From the NCBI GenBank assembly GCA_021296535.1, contig JAGWAG010000024.1, positions 1 through 44,973 of the forward strand: DNA of 44,973 bases. Reading direction: 5' to 3'. Below are positions 17,548 to 25,309 of this stretch, piece by piece. The position numbers were made by a program, and so were the translations under genes. This DNA is from Acidobacteriota bacterium. Its GTDB lineage: Bacteria; Acidobacteriota; Thermoanaerobaculia; Multivoradales; Multivoraceae. Position 1 is the stretch's first letter, and every line of letters begins with the position of its first letter. The notes under the pieces were generated by a model, which was not told where the DNA came from, searched no databases, and saw only the letters and a list, made by a program, of their open reading frames with translations.

Positions 17548-17581
17548 CCGGAGGGGTGAATGGTCTCCGGCCTCCCTCCGG
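17548..17581. repeat. Hairpin-forming inverted repeat between DUF4126 gene and TPR lipoprotein
   Basis: A perfect 8-bp inverted repeat, ccggaggg ... ccctccgg, with an 18-base loop in the 130-bp gap after the DUF4126 gene. It could end that minus-strand transcript, but no U-tract follows, so a Rho-independent terminator is not supported. Confidence 0.35.
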
Positions 17582-17609
17582 AACAGCTACCGAAGGCCGT
17601 GGCGGAGGT

Positions 17610-18185
17610 TCAGGAGTCGGCGGGTCGCGCCTTGAGCACGCGCCGCCGCAGGAGCCGGGCACTGACGACGGCGACCAGGAGCAGGACGGCGGCCAGGGCG
17701 AACACGGGCATCGTGATCGCCAGCAGTGACAGGCCGGCCGCCGATCCGGCCTCTCCGGTGGATACGACGGGGTTGCCGATGCCCGCCGTCATCATCGTCG
17801 AGGCGCCGCGCAGCAGCGTCGTCCCCGTCTGGACCACCGCCGCCGCCGTGCCGCCCGCCACCGCGGCCAGCGCCCAACCAACGAGCGGCGTCGCGGTCTC
17901 GATGTTCGCCGCCGCGACGACGATCCCCGCGGTGACGGCCGCCGGCATCGCGGCCACGTCGAGAATGTTGTCGAGCCAGGGGATGTAGTAAGCGCCGACT
18001 TCACAAACCGCCGCGACCCCCAGGGCGAGGAGGGCTGGAGTCCCCGCCATCCATTCGAAGCCCTCGGCCAGGTCGAGGGCGCCGGCACGGGCCGACACGC
18101 CCATGACCAGGACGGGCAGAAAGACACGGAACCCGCACGCCGCCGCCAGACCGACCCCCAGACCCACGCTGAGCAGTATCTCCAT
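17610..18185 (-). CDS. DUF4126 family membrane protein
   Basis: A 191-residue very hydrophobic protein with about five to six membrane segments. The opening MEILLSVGLGVGLAAACGFRVFLPVLVMGV and the segment AYYIPWLDNILDVAAMPAAVTAGIVV are characteristic of DUF4126, a conserved inner-membrane family without an assigned role. A short basic tail (RLLRRRVLKARPADS) ends the protein, consistent with a cytoplasmic C-terminus. It begins 20 bp downstream of the repaired MurJ stop and may be part of that transcript. Confidence 0.85.
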   Translation of the reverse strand: MEILLSVGLGVGLAAACGFRVFLPVLVMGVSARAGALDLAEGFEWMAGTPALLALGVAAVCEVGAYYIPWLDNILDVAAMPAAVTAGIVVAAANIETATPLVGWALAAVAGGTAAAVVQTGTTLLRGASTMMTAGIGNPVVSTGEAGSAAGLSLLAITMPVFALAAVLLLVAVVSARLLRRRVLKARPADS

Positions 18186-18205
18186 CGCCTACCTCCTGCC
18201 AGAGA

Positions 18206-19879
18206 CTACGTCCCCCGGCGGCGCCAGGTTTCCGTGAGCCAGCGGTGGAGCGCCCGCGCCTCGGGAACCCCGAGCAGGTGCGCCGCCACCAGATAGGTCA
18301 CCGCGAAGCCAAGCACGGGGACCAGACCGGCGATCCACGTCGGCCCTCGCCGCCCAGGGGACGAGGCACAGGACCGCGAGGGGCAGATGCCGCCCCCAGG
18401 CCCTCCACGGCCTCACCAATGCACTCCGGCGCCGCAGTCCGCGAAGCAGAAGAGCCAGTTCGAACCAGCTGCCGACCGCAGAGCCCAGAGCCAGCCCTAC
18501 GGCGCCCAGACGCAGGCCATCCGGCGCCTCCGCGACCGCTGGCCCCAACCAGCCGGGCAACCGCACGTCTGCCACGGGGACGCGATCGAGAATCGTCATC
18601 AGCCCCGCACCGAGTCCTGCCGCGATCACAAGGCGTACCAAGACGATCCGTGCAGGCCTCCGCGTATCGCCGAACGAAAAGAACACGCTCTGCAGCAGCC
18701 GCGAGGCACTCGACGCCAGCAGGCCCAACGAGTACGCAGCCAGCACCAGGAACACGAGCCAGTTGTCCTCGAGATCGAAGGAACCGCGTCGATACACGGC
18801 GCCGACGATCCCCATGCCCAATGCCAGGTAGCCAACCAGCGTCGGCGCGCCGCAGCCCGTTCGGCGCGGTACGCCGCCGCCTTCGACCGCTCCTCCTCGT
18901 TCCCGTCGAGCCGCGACAACTCCGGCAGTTCGACGGCCGCGACCGAAACGCCGAACAGCGAGATGGGTAGCAGGTACAACCGCTGGCTCCAGTTCATAAC
19001 GGCAACCGCTCCCCCGGCGAGGAGAGAGGCCAGAAGGCCGTCGACCCAGGCCCCGAGCTGACCGGCGCCTCGGCCGGCGATCGCTGGCCAGAGCCGCCTC
19101 AGGGTCTTCTGCACGCCCGGTGCCCGCAGGCTGAACGATGGGCGCAGCCCACGCGTTACGCGCAACACCGACGGCAACTGCACCGCGAACTGCAACAAAC
19201 CGCCGACCAGGCCGCCCCAGCAGACGGCGAGCACGAGCGACTCGATCCTCTCGGCATGGCCATCGAAGGTCCGCGCCGCAACGAACCAGACGGCGCCGAT
19301 CACGCTTGCATTCCAGAAACACGGCGCGAGGTACGGGAGCAGGAAGCGCCGATGGCTGTTCAAGATCCCGAGGCACCAGGCCGACAGCGTGATCACCGCC
19401 GCCATCGGGAAGCAGATGCGGACCGCCGTCGTGGTCAGGGCCAGCCGGTCGACCGTCGCCGTCCCTGCCGCCACGGCCTCGGCGTCACCAGCGAAGCCGG
19501 CGAAGAACAGCCTGACCAGCCATGGGGCCAGAAGCACGCCGAGGAGACTGAGAGCCGCCATGACCGCAAACAACAGTCCGAAGACGGCGCCCGCCAGACC
19601 GCCGGCATCGCGCCGCCGGCCCTCAGCCACCAACCGGCTGTAGACCGGAATGAAGGACGCAGAAAGCGCCTGGTCTCCGAGCAGGTTCTGGAGCGCGTTA
19701 GGTGCGCGGAACGCTGCGGTGACGACATCCCCCAGGGCGCTGACTCCCGCGAGACTTGCGATCACGGCCTCTCGGACCAGTCCCAGCACGCGACTGGCCA
19801 ACATGCCCGCTCCCACGCGCACCGCGCCGCCGGACGCGCGCGGCGTCCCTTCACTGCCGGCGGGCGCCGCCTGCGTCAA
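18206..19879 (-). pseudogene. murJ: Lipid II flippase MurJ (MviN family), frame disrupted twice
   Basis: MurJ moves lipid II across the inner membrane for peptidoglycan synthesis. The N-terminal part (ORF 18626..19879) carries GMLASRVLGLVREAVIASL, FRAPNALQNLLGDQALSASFIPVYSRL and LPISLFGVSVAAVELPELSR. Just after KAAAYRAERAA (near 18855) the MurJ wording moves to a second frame: APTLVGYLALGMGIVGAVYRRGSF, then SASRLLQSVFFSFGDTRRPAR. Near 18345-18360 it moves again, ending in a third frame with GLVPVLGFAVTYLVAAHLLGVPEARALHRW and a stop at 18206. At the first break about ten residues expected between RAERAA and PTLVGY seem to be missing. Start is TTG at 19879, overlapping the PilZ/AMIN stop. MurJ is normally essential, so a sequencing or assembly lesion is as likely as true decay. 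Confidence 0.85.
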
Positions 19880-21396
19880 TCCGAGAGGTTGACGACGACC
19901 CGGTCGCCCCGTCGCTCGACCGTCGCGGCGATGTCGGAGGCCGTGAGATCGAGCACGACGTGCAGGTTCCTGGTCGCCCCGCGGCCGTGAACTCCGGTGC
20001 GAACGCCGCGCAGCCTGGGGCCCCTGACCGCGCTCGCGTCGTAGCCCTGCCGCACCCCGATCAACCGGACGACCAATCGCGGCGGCGATTCGAGCGGCAT
20101 GATGTGGTGTCGCTGGAAGGGAGCGTTGCCGACGATCTCGATCACGGTCCGGTCACCCGCCGTCGACGCGGTGATCGAACGCAGAGCGGTCGCGTTGGCA
20201 GGCGGCGGTGCCGGTGGCGCCGGCGGTCGGCGAGCGGCGGCGGGCTCGGCGGCAGGCGCCGGCCTGGTCTCGACCTCCACGGCGGCCGGCACCGGCGCGG
20301 GCCGCTCGGCCGCAACCGGCCCGGCGTCCTGTGTCGCGGCCACACGAACGGGTTCATCCGCTTCGCCCTCGGCTGGAGCCTCCGGGTCGGCGGCCGGTTC
20401 CTCGATGGCCACCGGCAACGGACTTGCCGTCGACGACTCCGCCGCGCCCGCCGGAGGCGTCTCGGCGCCCGCCCGGGGCGTCGAGATCTCGAAGCTGGGA
20501 GCTTCAGCCGGCGCAGCCTCTTCGGCCGGGGCGCCACCCAGTCCGACCAGGTTCATCAGCGGTCCCCGGAAAGCAATCAGGGCAACGAGAAGTACGGCCC
20601 CGCCGACCGCCGGCCACAGCCAGGGACGAGCCGTCGACTCCGGCTTCATCCAGTCCTCGTCGTCTTTCGCGAGGTCGCCGAACAGTTCCGCATGGGTGGG
20701 CTCGACTTCACCGGCCCCGGCCGCGTCTTCCCCGGCCAGGGGTTGATCGATCGACGGCGAGTCGTCACCGACGGGTCCGCGGGCCGGTTCGGGGGGCGAT
20801 TCGGCAGGCTCCTCCGCCGGAACGGGTTCCGCGTCGACGATCTCCGCCGGTTCGACCGCGTCCGTCGCTTCCGCCTCGACGATCTCCACCGGTTCGATCG
20901 CATCGGGCGCTTGTGTCGGGGCCTCATCCTCGACCGCTTCGGCCCCGGCCTCGGCTTCGACGTCACGGGTTGCCGCTTCCTGGACCTCGACCTCCTCCGC
21001 TTCGGGCGCGGCAGCCGGCGGAATCACGTCGCTCTCCCCCTGCGGCTCCGAGAACAGCAACGCCAGGCGCTCCTCGCCCGGGGGCTCGACGCGGCTGAAC
21101 CGCATCCCCATCCCGGCGGGCTGATCGGCGCCGCCGGCCTCGGGACGTACCCAGACCACGGTCGCCTCGCCCTCGACGTCTGCCGGCTCATCGTCCGACC
21201 CGAGCTGCAGCACGAAGTGCGCGGAAGTGCCGACCGGCATCGGCGTCGGCGTCGACACGAACATGCCGCCGGTCGCGATGTCCCGCGTCAAACCGGAGAG
21301 TTCGCCGTCCTGCCCGGACGCAGTGAGACGAACGACCACTTCGCGCAGCAAACGGCGCGACTCGCGGAAGCGGAAACTCTGACTGGCCGGTGACAT
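19876..21396 (-). CDS. PilZ domain - transmembrane - AMIN domain protein
   Basis: About 506 residues from the ATG at 21396 (the ORF track uses a TTG five codons earlier). Residues ~1-105 form a PilZ domain (FRFRESRRLLREVVVRL, GLTRDIATGGMFVSTPTPMPVG). The usual [D/N]xSxxG element reads DIATGG, with Ala in place of Ser. An acidic, Ala/Glu/Pro-rich linker with imperfect repeats follows, then one membrane helix at ~255-276 (LWPAVGGAVLLVALIAF). A second low-complexity linker leads to a C-terminal AMIN domain from ~400 (ALRSITASTAGDRTVIEIVG ... VVLDLTASDIAATVERRGDRVVVNLSD). AMIN domains bind peptidoglycan or position amidases and secretins. The predicted topology puts PilZ in the cytoplasm and AMIN in the periplasm. 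Its stop overlaps the MurJ start. Confidence 0.88.
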   Translation of the reverse strand: MSPASQSFRFRESRRLLREVVVRLTASGQDGELSGLTRDIATGGMFVSTPTPMPVGTSAHFVLQLGSDDEPADVEGEATVVWVRPEAGGADQPAGMGMRFSRVEPPGEERLALLFSEPQGESDVIPPAAAPEAEEVEVQEAATRDVEAEAGAEAVEDEAPTQAPDAIEPVEIVEAEATDAVEPAEIVDAEPVPAEEPAESPPEPARGPVGDDSPSIDQPLAGEDAAGAGEVEPTHAELFGDLAKDDEDWMKPESTARPWLWPAVGGAVLLVALIAFRGPLMNLVGLGGAPAEEAAPAEAPSFEISTPRAGAETPPAGAAESSTASPLPVAIEEPAADPEAPAEGEADEPVRVAATQDAGPVAAERPAPVPAAVEVETRPAPAAEPAAARRPPAPPAPPPANATALRSITASTAGDRTVIEIVGNAPFQRHHIMPLESPPRLVVRLIGVRQGYDASAVRGPRLRGVRTGVHGRGATRNLHVVLDLTASDIAATVERRGDRVVVNLSD

Positions 21397-21422
21397 AGGG
21401 CAAATCCCCAAAAGGGGCGATG

Positions 21423-21590
21423 AGAGGCCGATACTACCCGCTCAGGACACGGCTCGCATGGAACAAGTTCGTGCTCGCTGCTTCGCAGCATCGCGCTCGA
21501 TGCGGACCAGAAGGTCCGCGCACCCAGAGAACGGGCCTCTACCGCAACCTGGCTGTTCCATGCGCGTCAGCGCTGCGCGCGCGCAGCGCT
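21423..21590. other. Structured intergenic region with stacked hairpins
   Basis: The gap between the PilZ/AMIN gene and DAHP synthase contains several inverted repeats in succession. They are: gctgc-ttc-gcagc (21477-21489), gcatcg-cgct-cgatgc (21488-21503), gcggacc-agaa-ggtccgc (21502-21519), and a 22-bp perfect palindrome (21569-21590). An 11-bp pair cgcatggaaca / tgttccatgcg (21455-21465 and 21554-21564) brackets the small hairpins. A 7-bp pair agaggcc / ggcctct (21423-21429 and 21534-21540) interleaves with it. No open reading frame explains the segment. It could be a structured leader of the PilZ/AMIN gene, a 3' end of the DAHP synthase message, a small RNA, or a palindromic repeat element. 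Confidence 0.55.
21569..21590. repeat. 22-bp perfect palindrome next to DAHP synthase stop
   Basis: A perfect 22-bp palindrome (core gctgcgcgcgcgcagc) begins five bases beyond the DAHP synthase stop on the minus strand. It can act as a strong stem that shields or ends the message, but there is no U-run, so a standard intrinsic terminator is not supported. Confidence 0.6.
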
Positions 21591-21595
21591 TGCTG

Positions 21596-22910
21596 CTAGG
21601 TCGAGGACCCCTTGCGCGCGACGAGCAGGGCCATCTCGAGGGCCTGCTCGTAGTTCAGCCTCGGGTCGACCTGCGAGCGGTAGGACCGCCGGAGCCCCTG
21701 CTCGTCGAGACCCCGGGCACCGCCGACACACTCCGTCACGTCTTCGCCGGTCAGTTCGAAATGGACACCGCCAAGGATCGTGCCGTTCGCCGCATGGAGA
21801 TCGAAAGCCTGCTCGAGTTCCGACAGGATGTCGCTGAACGCCCTGGTCTTCATCCCTTCCCGGGTGCCCTTCGTGTTGCCGTGCATCGGATCGCAAATCC
21901 AGAGCACGGGCTTGCCGGTCGCGGACACGGCCCGCAGGATCGGAGGCAACTCCTCTCCGATCCTCTCCGCGCCACAGCGGTGGATGAGCGAGAGCCGGCC
22001 CTCTTCGCCATCGGGATTCAGCACGTCGACGAGGTGGGCGATGTCGGCCGCCTTCATCCCGGTCCCCACCTTCATGCCGAGGGGATTGCGAATGCCGCGG
22101 GCGTACTCGATGTGAGCCGATCCCCGGTACGCGGTGCGGAGACCAACCCAGGGCAGGTGGGTCGAGAGGTTGTACCAGCCCTCCCGTCGCGGCACCGTCC
22201 GGGTCTGCGCCTGCTCATACACCAGGTGCAAGGCCTCGTGACTCGTGTAGAAGTCGACGCGGTCGATCTGCCCTACGTCGACGCCGGAGAGCGTCTCCAT
22301 GAACTTGAGTGACTCACCGATCGACTCGACCCGGCGCTGGTACTCGGCCGCGTTCCGTGAGTGGCTGACGAAGTCCAGATTCCAGTACTCGGGATGGTGG
22401 AGATCGGCGAAGCCGCCATCGATCAGACCGCGGATGAAGTTCAGGGTCAGAGCGGAGCGCTGGTAGCCGCGGAGGAGATTCAGCGGATCCGGTTCCCTCG
22501 CTTCCGAGATCGCCCCGGTACGAGGGCAGGGTCTCTCCGGCCCGGGTCTCCATGTCCGCCGAGCGGGGCTTCGCGTACTGGCCGGCGAACCGTCCGACGC
22601 GGGTCACCCGCTTCTTCAGGCTGTGGGTCAGCACCAGGCTCATCTGCAGGAGGATCTTGAGCTTCGCGGTGATCGAGTCGGACGTGCACTCGGCGAAGCT
22701 CTCGGCGCAGTCGCCCCCCTGGAGAACGAAGCGCTCGCCCCGCGCCGCAGAGGCCAACTGTCCCCTCAGGGTCTCGACCTCCCAGGAGGTCACCAGTGGC
22801 GGCAGGACGGCGAGCCGGGCCGCAACGGCCTCCACCGCCTCCGGATCGCCGTAGGTGGGCTGCTGGCGCACGTCGGCGCTCTGCCAGGAAGTCGGGCTCC
22901 AAGTGTCCAT
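21596..22910 (-). pseudogene. aroG: Class II 3-deoxy-7-phosphoheptulonate (DAHP) synthase, frame disrupted
   Basis: First enzyme of the shikimate pathway, joining phosphoenolpyruvate and erythrose 4-phosphate. The N-terminal ORF (22314..22910) has the plant/mycobacterial-type start WSPTSWQSADVRQQPTYGD, then VLQGGDCAESFAECT and GRFAGQYAKPRSADMETRAGETLPSYRGD. The family wording then continues in another frame as SEAREPDPLNLLRGYQRSALTLNF, YWNLDFV and, in ORF 21596..22300, FYTSHEALHLVYEQAQTR, THLPWVG, NPLGMKVGTGM and HGNTKGTREGMKTR. The switch is near 22505. The roughly eight residues usual between YRGD and EARxPDP are reduced to about two, so a short out-of-frame deletion fits better than a single-base slip. 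It is annotated as disrupted; an assembly error is a live alternative. Confidence 0.87.
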
Positions 22911-22930
22911 AAAGGGCGACGGAGTCTACT

Positions 22931-23704
22931 TCAACCGTCCTCGATCTGGAGGTACCGCCGCAGCCAGCGGGTGCCCAGGTAGAAGGGCAGCGTGTCCACG
23001 GCCGCCGCCGTGAACTTGAACACGTACGCCGTGCCGATGAACACCCACAACTGAGGCCAGATCGGCTCACCGCCCTCGACCGGGATGGCGCCGGCGGCGA
23101 AGTGGGTGATCGTGATCACGGAGAACGAGTCGACGAACTGGCTGACCACCGTCGAGCCGTTGTTGCGCAGCCACAGGTGGCGGCCCTTCGTGAGTCGCTT
23201 CCAGAAGTGGAACACGTAGACGTCGCACAACTGGGCGCTCAGGTAGGCGATCATCGAGGCCGCGATCACTCCCAGGGTCATCGTCCGGATCTCGAAGAAG
23301 ATCGGCAACCGTCCGTCGGGCCCTGGCACCGGCGAGTCGAAACCCGGCAGGGCGCCGCCCAGCCACAGCACGAGGGCGAGCCAGATGTTGACGAGGAAGC
23401 CGACCCAGACGAGGAAGTTGGCCCGCTTGCGCCCGTAGATCTCGGAAATGAAGTCGGTACAGAGGAACGTCAACGGATACGGCAGCACGCCGATCGCCAG
23501 CGGCATCGGAATTCGCATGCCGAACACGGTGAAGCTCAGATCGAGGAAGCGGGTCACTCCCAGGATGTTGAGCATCGTCATCGAGCCCAGAAACAGTCCC
23601 GCGAGAATGAGGAACACGCGCTCACGGCGCGCGTGCAGCACGCTCGCCTCGATCGGGTGAAGGTCAGCCGGGCGCTGCTCCGGCGAGCGAGCGGCTTCGC
23701 TCAC
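22931..23704 (-). CDS. yhhQ: Queuosine precursor transporter (YhhQ/VUT family)
   Basis: The ORF track opens at 23923, but the upstream part is a shadow of the TerB-like gene. GTG at 23704 overlaps the TerB stop (GTGA) and gives a 257-residue protein of normal length. YhhQ-family transporters import queuosine precursors (preQ0/preQ1) for tRNA modification. Six membrane segments are visible, from RVFLILAGLFLGSMTMLNILG onward. Family landmarks are YPLTFLCTDFISEIYGRKRAN, MIAYLSAQLCDVYVFHFWK, and LRNNGSTVVSQFVDSFSVITITHFA. No queuosine biosynthesis gene lies nearby, which is consistent with salvage from the environment. Translation is likely coupled to the TerB-like gene. Confidence 0.9.
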   Translation of the reverse strand: MSEAARSPEQRPADLHPIEASVLHARRERVFLILAGLFLGSMTMLNILGVTRFLDLSFTVFGMRIPMPLAIGVLPYPLTFLCTDFISEIYGRKRANFLVWVGFLVNIWLALVLWLGGALPGFDSPVPGPDGRLPIFFEIRTMTLGVIAASMIAYLSAQLCDVYVFHFWKRLTKGRHLWLRNNGSTVVSQFVDSFSVITITHFAAGAIPVEGGEPIWPQLWVFIGTAYVFKFTAAAVDTLPFYLGTRWLRRYLQIEDG

Positions 23705-24165
23705 CCGGAGACTCTCCGGGCGTCGTTCCTCGCCCGGCGCTTGGCGGCGATGAAATCCGCGTGCGGAACGTGAAGGAGCCCGGCGATCTTGCGGATCAGG
23801 AACTCCTCCTGTGCCTCCAGCACCCGATCGGCGAAGGCGACCCGCCACAGCTCCTCGAGCAACCGGCCCTTGCGCTCCGCGTCGAACGACTCGTGAATGA
23901 GGCGGGTGAACTCGTAGAGACAAACCGTCCCCTCGGTCTCCTCCTCGGCCAGCGCCACGAGTTCCGCCGTTTCCTGCTCTGTCAGACCCAACTGGCGCCG
24001 TACCGCCGCCAGCACTTCCGCCTTCTCCGCTTCAGCGGCATCGAAGTCGGCGCGCATCACTTCAACCATCAGCGCCGCGGCCGCCAGGCGCAGACGGGCA
24101 TCCGGGTCGCCCTCCCGCTCCGGGTCGATCCGTTCGCCAAAGAAGCTGCGGATGCGTTCCAGCAC
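23701..24165 (-). CDS. TerB-family (DjlA N-terminal-like) protein
   Basis: A 154-residue all-helical cytoplasmic protein. The pattern ALMVEVMRADFDAAEAEKAEVLAAVRRQLGLTEQETAELVALAEE followed by LLEELWRVAFADRVLEAQEEFLIRKIAGLLHVPHADFIAAKRRA is the TerB repeat fold, with its conserved acidic residues. The family name comes from tellurite resistance, but isolated members have no proven function and may bind metal. There are no other ter genes here, so tellurite resistance should not be assumed. The stop overlaps the start of the queuosine-precursor transporter by four bases, and the acyl-CoA-dehydrogenase-like gene lies just upstream. Confidence 0.85.
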   Translation of the reverse strand: MLERIRSFFGERIDPEREGDPDARLRLAAAALMVEVMRADFDAAEAEKAEVLAAVRRQLGLTEQETAELVALAEEETEGTVCLYEFTRLIHESFDAERKGRLLEELWRVAFADRVLEAQEEFLIRKIAGLLHVPHADFIAAKRRARNDARRVSG

Positions 24166-24182
24166 GTCCCTTCAACTCCAGG

Positions 24183-25187
24183 CTAGGCGTCTTCCCGGCC
24201 CAGGCGCCGCCACGCCGCCTGGCGGCGGAGTTCCTTGGCCCGGGCCGCAACGCCGGCGACCGACGTGGCACGCTTCCAGGCCGCCGCCGCCGCCTCGTCC
24301 ACCAGCTCCCAGTGCGCCGCATGCGCCTCGCGTACATGCGCCGTGGCGCGACCAAGCCCCGCCACCCCCAGGTGGGCGGCCGGCTCGTCCAGCGGGCCGA
24401 AGGCCAGAGTCTCGGCGGTCGCGAGCAGCAGAAGCAGGTCTTCCACCGCCGACGACGGCCAGCCCGACCTTCGCGCCAGCGCCAGGTTGTAGGCCGTCAT
24501 CGCGGCGCCGATGTAGAGGTCCTCGATCGTCCGGAAGGGCTTGACGGCATCCGCGTAGCCGTCGCCCCGAAGCAGCTCCGCCGCCGCCACCGGCACCTCG
24601 TTCAGATCGACCACGGCGTGCCGCACCTCGGGGTTCGCGGTCACCCGCCCGCCAAGGTCCATGGGAGCCATTTCGATTCCCTGCCGGTCACTGGGCACGG
24701 ACAACGCCCGTAACTGGTCGCGGTCGCCTTCACGGCCCACCGAGGCGATGAGCAGCAGCGCGGCCGCCGACGGCGCCAGAGTCGCCCACCTCTTCTGGCC
24801 ACTGAGGCGGAAACCGCCATCCGGCAGCACGACGAGGGACGACCGGATCGCGCGCGGGTGCGCCCCGCCCTCCTCGCTGGCACAGAACGCGACGATGCCG
24901 CCCTCCGGCATCAGGTGCAGCCCGCCGCATTCCCAGGCCAGACGGCGGATCGCCCCCTGGTGTCCGGCCACCATCGCCCAGGCCGGCCGATCGGCCACGA
25001 AGCCGCCGAGCAGACCGTGGCCGAAGTGGGCCTGCCCGTCGGGCTCGGCATCGCCCGGCGCCTGCCTGCTCCAGGAGGCCAGCACCCGGTCGCTGAACGC
25101 CCTGTACCAACCGGCCGGCTCGTCGCCGGCCACAAGCGGTTCCGGCGCGGCGGAAAGCAGATGGCTCAGCGCCGGTCCGAGGGTCAC
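24183..25187 (-). CDS. Acyl-CoA-dehydrogenase-like flavoprotein
   Basis: The 381-aa ORF begins inside the divergent aminotransferase. GTG at 25187 (VTLGPALSHLL), preceded by GGGAG, gives about 334 residues and leaves a 122-bp divergent promoter gap, so I prefer it. FASEEGG-like wording (AFCASEEGGAHPRAIRSS) plus DGGFRLSGQKRWATLAPSAAALLLIA matches the middle beta-domain of acyl-CoA dehydrogenases, where substrate and FAD are bound. The C-terminal helical domain follows (YIGAAMTAYNLALARRSG). It is shorter than typical members (~380) with a reduced N-terminal domain, and I could not place the catalytic Glu. Function as a genuine dehydrogenase is therefore uncertain. The TerB-like gene follows closely. 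Confidence 0.78.
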   Translation of the reverse strand: MTLGPALSHLLSAAPEPLVAGDEPAGWYRAFSDRVLASWSRQAPGDAEPDGQAHFGHGLLGGFVADRPAWAMVAGHQGAIRRLAWECGGLHLMPEGGIVAFCASEEGGAHPRAIRSSLVVLPDGGFRLSGQKRWATLAPSAAALLLIASVGREGDRDQLRALSVPSDRQGIEMAPMDLGGRVTANPEVRHAVVDLNEVPVAAAELLRGDGYADAVKPFRTIEDLYIGAAMTAYNLALARRSGWPSSAVEDLLLLLATAETLAFGPLDEPAAHLGVAGLGRATAHVREAHAAHWELVDEAAAAAWKRATSVAGVAARAKELRRQAAWRRLGREDA

Positions 25188-25309
25188 GGGCCGCTCCCGG
25201 CAGACGCTCCCGCCAGCGGCAAGACTCGAATAAGCTCGACCGCCCAGGGGCAACGAGGACTCGACCCTCCGTCGTCCACGGTCAACTCCACGAAGTACAT
25301 CGGCAGCAG

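Noticed and set aside
20640-21000. Repetitive DNA in the PilZ/AMIN gene
   Set aside because: The imperfect repeats encode an acidic Ala/Glu/Pro linker and are expected low-complexity coding sequence rather than a repeat element.
23701-24165. Tellurite-resistance locus
   Set aside because: Only a single TerB-like gene is present, with no terC, terD or other ter genes, so a resistance system is not supported.
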